Source: SIG598 sp045580875 (GTDB lineage: Bacteria; Bacillota; Clostridia; Oscillospirales; Acutalibacteraceae). Taken from it: a DNA stretch of 14,004 nt. Position 1 is the stretch's first letter; the number at the start of each line of letters is the position of its first letter. The position numbers and the translations under genes were made by a program. The notes under the pieces are model-generated. The model was not told the origin of the DNA. It worked only from the letters and a program-made list of their open reading frames with translations, and ran no database searches. The DNA lies in assembly GCA_045580875.1 (NCBI GenBank), contig JAZNOP010000090.1, positions 1-14,004 on the forward strand, given 5' to 3'. Positions 1 through 5,218 of the stretch are shown here, one piece after another.

Positions 1-123
1 TTATTGCCACTGCATGATACAGTGTCTTTTGCAAAATTGATTATCTGCGAATGCATTCCGGTGTCATAGAATTCCATATCATCACATCATATCGTAAGTT
101 GATTTATATGTATTATAGCATAG

Positions 124-252
124 AAAACTCAAAATTACCAGGTAAAAACGCTTGTGCCGCCCAATTTACGCGTCAGAGAAACGCTGTCATTAAGCCAAAA
201 ACCAAAATTTACACTTTGTTCATAGAATTATTGGTAAAAACGGCTGTCAATA
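124..252. repeat. GGTAAA-type repeats, candidate left side of the element
   Basis: GGTAAAAACG occurs twice as an exact direct repeat (141-150 and 233-242). A third related stretch around 175-190 reads AGAAACGCTGTCATT, close to AACGGCTGTCAAT at 240-251. TTACC-A-GGTAA (136-146) is a small palindrome. AAAACTC at 124-130 followed by AATT and GGTAAA matches the layout at 4059-4077 right of the relaxase, and TTGGTAAA at 231-238 matches 4070-4077. I read these as possible recombinase or accessory-factor sites bordering the mobile element. That role is inference. Confidence 0.4.
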
Positions 253-295
253 TCCCCGAATAAAATCTTACATAGTAGAAGGGCAAATAAAGCAG

Positions 296-348
296 ATGGA
301 GGTGATAACAAACCACAGAACCCAATCAAAAAAGGAATGGAGGTGATA
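296..348 (+). promoter_or_regulatory. Duplicated strong ribosome binding motif before the HTH gene
   Basis: ATGGAGGTGATA occurs exactly at 296-307 and again at 337-348. The second copy supplies GGAGGTGAT (339-347) a few bases before the TTG at 351 and decides that start. The first copy has no good start codon at proper spacing in the frame that continues to 337. That frame reads N-K-P-Q-N-P-I-K-K-G-M-E-V-I-D and stops at 352-354, overlapping the TTG. It looks like a small upstream reading frame that lost its start, or a coupling device. Confidence 0.55.
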
Positions 349-350
349 GA

Positions 351-563
351 TTGAAGAACAGCACTGCGACCACTTACGATCAGCTTCCCATTATACTCAA
401 TGCCGAGCACATCGCAAGCGCACTCGGTCTCTCTCGAGCTGGAGCGTATGAACTGCTTCGCTCGAAGGATTTTCCCACTCTCAGAATCGGCAAGCGCATG
501 ATGGTCAGCAAGGAAAACTTTATCGGCTGGATCAACCGAAACAGCGGAACAGCCAACGCATAA
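351..563 (+). CDS. Small excisionase-like helix-turn-helix DNA-binding protein
   Basis: This 70-residue protein has the layout of the excisionase/MerR-type HTH family (helix_turn_helix_17-like). An HTH lies at about residues 17-37 (ILNAEHIASALGLSRAGAYEL), followed by a short wing with F-P-T-L-R-I-G-K-R (41-49) and V-S-K-E-N-F-I-G-W-I. Such proteins bind DNA and act as recombination directionality factors or as regulators of element genes. The TTG start is chosen because GGAGGTGAT sits just ahead and no ATG gives the full domain. The ATPase gene follows after 14 bases with its own AAGGAAGG, so the two probably form one operon. Which role it has, excisionase or plasmid-style regulator, cannot be told from the sequence, and no integrase lies beside it here. 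Confidence 0.85.
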   Translation: MKNSTATTYDQLPIILNAEHIASALGLSRAGAYELLRSKDFPTLRIGKRMMVSKENFIGWINRNSGTANA

Positions 564-577
564 GGAAGGATGAACAA

Positions 578-1660
578 ATGAAAGAAAATGATTTAAAAAC
601 AGAAATGACCGCTCCCGAATCATCTGTTGGCGCAGATGCAGAGCAGTCATCACAAAATCCCTATGGCGATATTATACCCGATTACAACGAAGAATTCAAT
701 ACCGACTTTTTCGATGACGATTGTTACAGCGATCTGAGGCTGATCCGAATGTCAGACATCAAGCCGCAGGATGTTGAATGGCTCTGGGAGCCGTATATTC
801 CGCAGGGCAAGATCACTATCATTCAGGGTGATCCCGGCGAGGGCAAGACCACATTGGCGCTTGCCCTTGCGGCAAGCCTCTCCACGGGCAAACCACTCTG
901 GAACGGAATGCCCACCGAGTCTGCAAGCGTTATCTACCAGACGGCAGAGGACGGATTGGCGGATACGGTCAGACCTCGACTTGACGCTATGGGCGCCGAC
1001 TGCAGTAAGGTATTCGTTATCGATGAGAGTCAGAAGTGTCTGTCCCTCTCTGACAAGCGCATCGAAGACGCTATCGAGAGTGTACACGCAAAGCTGTTTA
1101 TCCTCGACCCGATACAGGCCTATCTTGGTGCAGATGTGGATATGCACCGAGCAAACGAGGTTAGACCGCTGCTCCACGCATTCTCACAGGTTGCGGAGCG
1201 CACAGGCTGTTCAATGGTGCTGATAGCTCACATTGGCAAGAAGAAACAGAACGCACTTCGCCGCAGCCTCGGCACGATGGATATACCTGCTGCCGCAAGA
1301 AGCATCTTGTTTGTAGGACACACGGCAGAAAGCCGTATGATAGCGCAGGTAAAAAACAGCCTCCATCCTCTCGGCAGTTCATTGACCTTTGGTCTGGACG
1401 GAGGGTTTCACATTACCGGAGAATCGAACATGACCGCCGAGGAGCTGTGCAATGTCGCTGACAGCGGTGTGGCATTGACCAAGGGTGATGTCGCAGTAGA
1501 GAAGCTCATTGAGCTGTTGAGCGATGGACCGATGCCCAGCGAGGTGATTATTGCTCGATTCAAAGAAATGGGTATCAGCAAACGAACAGTCGAAGAAGCC
1601 AAGAAGAAAGCCGGAGTAAAATCCCGACGCATAGACAAGGTCTGGCACTGGGAGATTTAA
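578..1660 (+). CDS. RepA-like AAA/RecA-fold ATPase of a mobile element
   Basis: This 360-residue protein has a RecA-type ATPase core like plasmid RepA hexameric helicases and phage or element AAA_25 proteins. Walker A is G-D-P-G-E-G-K-T (84-91), a Q-T-A-E-D segment is at 121-125, Walker B is L-F-I-L-D (173-177), and V-L-I-A-H-I-G at 214-220 is the sensor strand. The first 55 residues are acidic and low-complexity. The C-terminus (about 295-360) resembles a winged-helix domain, with S-K-R-T-V-E-E-A-K-K-K-A. It probably drives replication of the excised element as a helicase or helicase loader. AAGGAAGG ends eight bases before the ATG. The gene is GC-rich (38 of 60 bases in 841-900) like the relaxase gene, which suits one backbone. 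It could instead be a general mobile-element ATPase with no helicase activity. Confidence 0.9.
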   Translation: MKENDLKTEMTAPESSVGADAEQSSQNPYGDIIPDYNEEFNTDFFDDDCYSDLRLIRMSDIKPQDVEWLWEPYIPQGKITIIQGDPGEGKTTLALALAASLSTGKPLWNGMPTESASVIYQTAEDGLADTVRPRLDAMGADCSKVFVIDESQKCLSLSDKRIEDAIESVHAKLFILDPIQAYLGADVDMHRANEVRPLLHAFSQVAERTGCSMVLIAHIGKKKQNALRRSLGTMDIPAAARSILFVGHTAESRMIAQVKNSLHPLGSSLTFGLDGGFHITGESNMTAEELCNVADSGVALTKGDVAVEKLIELLSDGPMPSEVIIARFKEMGISKRTVEEAKKKAGVKSRRIDKVWHWEI

Positions 1661-1676
1661 GACCGCAAAGAGGGCT

Positions 1677-1769
1677 GCAATGTTGCAATGTTAAGAAAAT
1701 GTCGCAGTTAAGCCAATAATCGCCAAAAATCAAGATTGCAACATTACAATCTTACCTGCGTTGCAATGT
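1677..1769. repeat. Iteron-like TGCAATGT repeats after the RepA-like gene
   Basis: TGCAATGT occurs in tandem at 1677-1684 and 1685-1692 and again at 1762-1769. An 11-bp inverted copy pairs AATGTTGCAAT (1679-1689) with ATTGCAACATT (1735-1745). A further 7-bp dyad, AAGATTG/CAATCTT, spans 1732-1753. GTCGCAG occurs at about 1701 and again at about 1785. Clusters like this next to a RepA-type gene are typical of replication origins, so I propose an iteron region. Autoregulatory sites are the alternative. Confidence 0.5.
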
Positions 1770-1797
1770 TGAGTTGCGTAGTGCGTCGCAGGTAATG

Positions 1798-1830
1798 CAC
1801 CGTGAGTGGTCAAAATGTCCACTCACGGTG
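1798..1830. repeat. Perfect 12-bp hairpin (CACCGTGAGTGG)
   Basis: CACCGTGAGTGG (1798-1809) and CCACTCACGGTG (1819-1830) form a perfect 12-bp stem with a nine-base loop. The bases after it (TCAAGAAAGCC) carry no T-run, so it is not a typical intrinsic terminator on the + strand, and the - strand side is no better. It may belong to the origin or transfer region, or attenuate read-through from the ATPase gene. Confidence 0.6.
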
Positions 1831-1903
1831 TCAAGAAAGCCGCATCAGCCAATTTCGCAGCTATGACCCTCGGAGAGCGCAAGGCATTTTTGATGCGAAG
1901 TGT

Positions 1904-1939
1904 CAAAAGTGCTTTTGCGTTACTCTTGGCAAGAGTAAC
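1904..1939. other. Adjacent palindrome pair, candidate oriT
   Basis: CAAAAG-TG-CTTTTG (1904-1917) is followed one base later by GTTACTCTT (1919-1927) and its exact complement AAGAGTAAC (1931-1939). Only three bases separate the second pair of arms, and the inner G/C could extend it. Tight inverted repeats like this are typical of MobV-class origins of transfer, and a MobV relaxase gene is encoded 0.9 kb downstream. The 3' end of the - strand hydrolase gene lies 27 bases away, so the structure might also end that transcript. The oriT reading is inference. Confidence 0.4.
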
Positions 1940-1966
1940 AGAACCACCCACTGGCGTCAAACCGCT

Positions 1967-2782
1967 CTATTTTTGCGAGAAATCCAAATCAAGCAGCCAC
2001 TGTTTTACAATATCGGTAAATAAACTGGGCTGTTCTATTTGCAGGTTATGTCCAGCTCTATTAATTGCACAGTATGTTGTGTTCGGATAGTTTGCAATCA
2101 ATTCAAATTGATCTTTATATCCTACCTCTGTGTCTTGTTTGCCGACAATAATTAAGCAAGGCTCTACAAATGGTTTTTCAATTTCATCAACATTAAATGA
2201 AAATGCACCGTCAAGAACCTCGTCGAGGAAGTGTCTGTTCTGGATCTCAATGGCAGGAAGAATATCTTCCCTATATCTATCCCAAACGGGCTTAGTAAGA
2301 ACAACGTTCATGTATGTAAAACTATCATATTGCTCTTTCGATAATGTGTGCAGGAACTCATCATCCCGTTGCATTACCGTTAATGGCTCAACTCTCCCTT
2401 GTCTCGTGCCAGGATAAACCAATGGACAAAGCAATATCAGCCCGCAAACCATATCGGGATACTTATTAACAAACCCACGTGCAATATAACCGCCGTAGGA
2501 TTCCCCTGCAAGAATAAATCTCTCACCAACAATTTCTTTTGCAAACTGATATACAATTTGCAGTATATCATCGGATGTTTGCACATTTCCAGAGGAAGAA
2601 CTTCCCATTCCGGGCAGGTCAATATATACTCGACGAAACCCGTTTACAGACTGGAATACAGGTTCAAAGCATCCTTTCATAATCCTTTTATCCATGCCCC
2701 AACCGTGCAAGAAAAGGACAGGTATCCCATCACCAATGCTTTCGTAGTCAATTACTACAGAGCTAATCCCATATTTACTCAT
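1967..2782 (-). CDS. Alpha/beta-hydrolase fold protein (cargo gene)
   Basis: This 271-residue cytoplasmic protein has no signal peptide. The oxyanion-hole motif L-H-G-W-G is at 25-29, the nucleophile elbow G-E-S-Y-G-G at 93-98 has Ser95, and the probable acid Asp217 (V-G-K-Q-D) and His245 (A-G-H-N-L) complete a catalytic triad. The family hydrolyses esters, lactones, amides or epoxides; the substrate here is unknown. The ATG at 2782 is chosen over an in-frame TTG at 2815 because GAAAGGG lies just upstream of it and the TTG has no ribosome binding site. The gene is much more AT-rich than its neighbours (20 of 60 G+C in 2101-2160, against 35 of 60 in 3301-3360 of the relaxase gene) and runs opposite to them, which points to separate acquisition. 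An antibiotic-inactivating esterase is possible on an element but untested. Confidence 0.88.
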   Translation of the reverse strand: MSKYGISSVVIDYESIGDGIPVLFLHGWGMDKRIMKGCFEPVFQSVNGFRRVYIDLPGMGSSSSGNVQTSDDILQIVYQFAKEIVGERFILAGESYGGYIARGFVNKYPDMVCGLILLCPLVYPGTRQGRVEPLTVMQRDDEFLHTLSKEQYDSFTYMNVVLTKPVWDRYREDILPAIEIQNRHFLDEVLDGAFSFNVDEIEKPFVEPCLIIVGKQDTEVGYKDQFELIANYPNTTYCAINRAGHNLQIEQPSLFTDIVKQWLLDLDFSQK

Positions 2783-2793
2783 CTGACAAACCC

Positions 2794-2822
2794 TTTCAAT
2801 ACCAATTTTACGCAATTATTAT
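2794..2822 (+). promoter_or_regulatory. Possible promoter of the relaxase gene
   Basis: TTTCAA (2794-2799) and TATTAT (2817-2822) are 17 bases apart and lie about 43 bases before the relaxase ATG. The -35 is weak. The hexamers overlap the hydrolase promoter on the other strand, so RNA polymerase could probably not use both at once. Confidence 0.4.
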
Positions 2823-2846
2823 ATCAGAATGAAAACACAAATACAA
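2818..2846 (-). promoter_or_regulatory. Probable promoter of the hydrolase gene
   Basis: On the - strand, TTGTAT (2846-2841) and TATAAT (2823-2818) are separated by 17 bases, a near-consensus sigma-70-type promoter about 35 bases before the hydrolase ATG. Its -35 lies just ahead of the relaxase ribosome binding site and its -10 overlaps that of the opposing relaxase promoter. Confidence 0.6.
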
Positions 2847-2864
2847 CTCGAAAGGAGAATCGCC

Positions 2865-4019
2865 ATGAAACGAACAATCAGCGCCATGGTTGGCAAAGGC
2901 TCGGTGAACCACAACAGCAGAGCGTTCAAGGCAGAGAATGTTGACGGAGAACGCACTGAGCAGAATATCAACTACTGTAACGAAAACATCAGAGAGGTCT
3001 ATCACGAGTTGTTTGACGAGGCTCTTGAACGCTACAACGACCGTCAGAAACGAGCCGACAGACGGATAGATGATTATTACGAAAAGATACGCACATCAAA
3101 GCAGGAAAAGCCTTTTCACGAACTGATATTGCAGATAGGCAACAAGGACGATATGGATGCACAGACCGACAACGGTCCGCTTGCAAAGGTTATCCTTGAC
3201 GAATACTACCAAGGATTTCAGCAGCGCAATCCAAATCTTCGAGTATTCTCCGCCCACCTGCATATGGACGAAGCCACACCGCACCTGCACATTGACTTTG
3301 TGCCATTCACCACGGGCAGTAAGCGAGGGCTTGAAACCAGAGTGTCACTCAAGCAGGCGCTCGCCGCTCAAGGCTTCACCGGTGGCACACGACAGGACAC
3401 CGAGTGGAATCAGTGGGTACAATCCGAGAAAGAACAGCTTGCAGCTGTAATGGCTCGCCACGGCATCGAGTGGGAGCAGAAAGGCACTCACGAAAAGCAT
3501 CTTTCGGTGCTTGATTATGAGAAGAAGGTAAGAGCCGAAGAAGTAGCCGAATTAGGTGCGGAAATCGCAGAAAAACACATCGAATTAACGACTTTGGAGC
3601 GTCAGATAGGAAACTATCAGGACGGAATCATCGAGCTTAAAAAGTGGCAGGAAACCCTCGAAACAGACCCCGAATATCAGCTCACCGAACCGCAAGGATT
3701 GATTAGTGCAAAGACTTACCGCACAAGGTATGCAATACCGGTTGTATTTAAGCTGAAGCAGCTCATCGAAACACTTGTCCATCGCTGCATCGAGGCTTGG
3801 AATGCTTATCATCGACTCAACACTACAAACGGCAAACTTTATCAGGAGAACGATTATCTTCGAGCAGAGAATGACCGTCTCACATCAGATATTACTTATC
3901 TTACGGGTCGTCTCAAGGACTACAAACTGCTGCATAAAGTCTTCGGTCGTAAGCATATGGACGATATGCTTGAGCAAGCAAAGCAAGCGCAAAAGAACAA
4001 GCGAAACAAGACAAGGTAG
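2865..4019 (+). CDS. MobV/Pre-type relaxase (plasmid recombination/mobilisation protein)
   Basis: This 384-residue relaxase would nick one strand at oriT and lead it into a recipient through a helper secretion system. Motif I is H-N-S-R (16-19). The metal-binding motif is H-L-H-M-D-E-A-T-P-H-L-H (131-142), with the His cluster 131/133/140/142 and acidic Asp135/Glu136 typical of Mob_Pre proteins. Charged, probably coiled-coil segments follow at about 215-290 and 330-384, the usual oligomerisation region. The ATG at 2865 is chosen over the in-frame ATG at 2829 because AAAGGAG (2851-2857) is spaced seven bases from it and the N-terminus then fits the family. No type IV coupling protein or secretion genes are present, so transfer needs a helper. 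Length is within the usual MobV range and no damage is visible. Confidence 0.93.
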   Translation: MKRTISAMVGKGSVNHNSRAFKAENVDGERTEQNINYCNENIREVYHELFDEALERYNDRQKRADRRIDDYYEKIRTSKQEKPFHELILQIGNKDDMDAQTDNGPLAKVILDEYYQGFQQRNPNLRVFSAHLHMDEATPHLHIDFVPFTTGSKRGLETRVSLKQALAAQGFTGGTRQDTEWNQWVQSEKEQLAAVMARHGIEWEQKGTHEKHLSVLDYEKKVRAEEVAELGAEIAEKHIELTTLERQIGNYQDGIIELKKWQETLETDPEYQLTEPQGLISAKTYRTRYAIPVVFKLKQLIETLVHRCIEAWNAYHRLNTTNGKLYQENDYLRAENDRLTSDITYLTGRLKDYKLLHKVFGRKHMDDMLEQAKQAQKNKRNKTR

Positions 4020-4025
4020 CAACTC

Positions 4026-4054
4026 TGGTAAGTCTTCAATTTGAAGACTTACCA
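4026..4054. repeat. Hairpin 1 after the relaxase gene
   Basis: A near-complete palindrome starts six bases after the relaxase stop. Arms TGGTAAGTCTTCAA and TTGAAGACTTACCA (14 bp each) flank a single central T. No T-run follows on either strand, so a plain intrinsic terminator is unlikely. Its ends (TGGTAA/TTACCA) and centre (TCAATTTG) are shared with the next hairpin. Confidence 0.7.
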
Positions 4055-4070
4055 CTCTAAAACTCGAATT

Positions 4071-4105
4071 TGGTAAAGCGTCAATTTGGACTTGGCGCTT
4101 TACCA
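4071..4105. repeat. Hairpin 2 after the relaxase gene, related to hairpin 1
   Basis: TGGTAAAGCGTCAA (4071-4084) pairs with TTGGCGCTTTACCA (4092-4105) through 14 pairs, one of them G-T, with a seven-base loop. Its outer ends TGGTAA/TTACCA and the TCAATTTG near its apex match hairpin 1, while the inner stem differs but stays paired. Retained pairing with changed sequence suggests that the structure matters, either in single-stranded DNA or as RNA. Confidence 0.65.
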
Positions 4106-4235
4106 GAATCACTATGCAAAGGCGACATTTAGAGGCATAAAAAGCGCATAGTTATGCGGCGTTTGAATAGCAAAATTTGCAAGGTAAGGTAATTAGACCT
4201 GAACCAAGGAAAACGCACCTCTAAATCGGGACACG
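4106..4235. other. Intergenic stretch at the probable right side of the element
   Basis: No gene is visible. It contains a 9-bp inverted repeat ATTTAGAGG (4127-4135)/CCTCTAAAT (4218-4226), a small dyad CGCATA-GT-TATGCG near 4144-4157, and GCAAA-A-TTTGC at 4170-4180. Gene direction and gene type change across it, from mobilisation genes to chromosomal-type - strand operons. The element boundary is likely here, but no duplicated attachment core could be identified. Confidence 0.4.
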
Positions 4236-4270
4236 AAAAATGGCCGGTAGACGCTTTGATCCACCGGTCA
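4236..4270 (-). terminator. Intrinsic terminator of the kinase operon
   Basis: Seven bases after the kinase stop, read on the - strand, TGACCGGT pairs with ACCGGCCA (seven of eight positions, one A-C mismatch) around a 14-base loop and is followed directly by TTTTT (plus-strand A-run 4236-4240). This is a reasonable Rho-independent terminator. Confidence 0.65.
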
Positions 4271-4276
4271 CAACAA

Positions 4277-5218
4277 TCATTGCCTTATTTCAAACACAAA
4301 CCCTTTTGAATACCCCTCAATACCGGTGCTGTAAGTCAGCTTCATACCGTGCATCTCGGCTACTCTTGCAGACACCGCAAGACCAAGCCCACTGCCCGTG
4401 CCGCTTGTGCGTGAGACATTGCCGCAAACAAAGGGTTCAAAGAGGGTTTGCACAAGTTCACCGGGGATAACTTCGCCGGTATCGGCAACGGTGATAAATA
4501 CGCTTTCGCCATCGGTCTGCACCTGTATCAGCACCTCACAGTCGCTTTTGTTGTGCTTGTAGGCGTTGACGATAACATTATTCACCGCTCTGGTAAACTC
4601 TTTTTTATCAAGGGAACAAACAATCGCCTCATCGGGAATGTCAATGACCATTTCTATTCCCTTGCTTTCAAAATCGGAGTAATTCATCGCCGCCGTGTCA
4701 CGCACGAGGGTACAGATGTTTGCTTCCTCGAGATTCAGCGCAAAATCCTCCGTGCCCAGCTTTGAGTATGCCGAAAGCGTGTCCACCAGTTCGTTCATAT
4801 GCCTGGTTTTCAGATAGATAATGTCGCATATCTCGCCCTGCTCATCCGGCTTTATCCTGCCGTCACGCAGAGCGGCGGCAAACCCCTGCACCGAGGTCAT
4901 GGGTGTTTTGAGGTCGTGAGCAATGCAGGAGTAGAGCATATTCTGCTCGGCGGTTCGGTGCAGGCTTTCCTCCTCCACCGCCTTTCTGACAAGGCGATAG
5001 AAAATAAACGCTCCCGCCGCCAATATGAGTATCGACACTGCGATCGAGGCAGTTACCATCAGCACAACTGCGGCAGGATTGGGGTTCTGCTCAAACCTTG
5101 GACGGATTACTCGTTCCATGACGCTGTCAAAAATTGTGTTTGACAGCGATTCGGCAATGGAAATGCCAACAGCACAAATCAGAAAATACCTAATAATCTT
5201 TTTTCTTAACTTATCCAT
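4277..5218 (-). CDS. Two-component sensor histidine kinase (HisKA class)
   Basis: This 313-residue membrane kinase has transmembrane helices at about 8-25 and 50-75, with only a short outside loop (roughly 26-49). The H-box S-C-I-A-H-D-L-K-T-P has the phosphorylated His101. The ATPase domain shows the N-box (N-N-V-I-V-N-A-Y-K-H-N, 213-223), G1 as D-T-G (246-248) and G2 as G-T-G-S-G-L-G-L (273-280). It would phosphorylate the OmpR-type regulator encoded just upstream. The small external loop suggests that it senses a membrane-proximal signal or the partner transporter, as in peptide-antibiotic sensors, but the signal is unknown. The ATG at 5218 follows GGAG and overlaps the regulator gene by eight bases, implying translational coupling. 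A TTG at 5239 is less likely. Confidence 0.92.
   Translation of the reverse strand: MDKLRKKIIRYFLICAVGISIAESLSNTIFDSVMERVIRPRFEQNPNPAAVVLMVTASIAVSILILAAGAFIFYRLVRKAVEEESLHRTAEQNMLYSCIAHDLKTPMTSVQGFAAALRDGRIKPDEQGEICDIIYLKTRHMNELVDTLSAYSKLGTEDFALNLEEANICTLVRDTAAMNYSDFESKGIEMVIDIPDEAIVCSLDKKEFTRAVNNVIVNAYKHNKSDCEVLIQVQTDGESVFITVADTGEVIPGELVQTLFEPFVCGNVSRTSGTGSGLGLAVSARVAEMHGMKLTYSTGIEGYSKGFVFEIRQ

Larger units (their letters stand above)
1..350. other. Non-coding leader region left of the HTH gene
   Basis: I see no convincing gene here. The open frame at 51-263 (+) lacks a good ribosome binding site and has no recognisable protein features. A weak 5-bp stem (CACTG/CAGTG, 8-12 and 20-24) precedes a short T-rich run. 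The segment 124-252 holds GGTAAA-type repeats annotated separately, and 296-350 holds a duplicated ribosome-binding motif. No clear sigma-70 promoter for the HTH gene could be placed. Confidence 0.5.

Noticed and set aside
51..263. 70-codon + strand open frame in the left leader region
   Set aside because: No ribosome binding site, no recognisable domain and it spans the GGTAAA repeats. Treated as a chance open frame.
228..653. 141-codon - strand open frame across the leader and HTH gene
   Set aside because: It is antisense to the HTH gene and the start of the ATPase gene, with no ribosome binding site or family features.
1798..1830. 12-bp hairpin as terminator of the RepA-like gene
   Set aside because: It lies about 140 bases past the stop and has no T-run. 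An origin or transfer role fits the surrounding repeats at least as well.
2783..2815. TTG start extending the hydrolase by 11 residues
   Set aside because: No ribosome binding site before the TTG, and the extension would begin inside the predicted promoter region. The ATG at 2782 has GAAAGGG upstream.
4026..4105. Reading the two hairpins after the relaxase as ordinary Rho-independent terminators
   Set aside because: No T-run follows either stem on either strand, and the shared ends and apex between the two are not explained by termination. A termination contribution is not excluded.
4127..4226. ATTTAGAGG/CCTCTAAAT inverted repeat as transposon terminal repeats
   Set aside because: Only nine bases, about 80 bases apart, with no transposase between or beside them and no target duplication visible.
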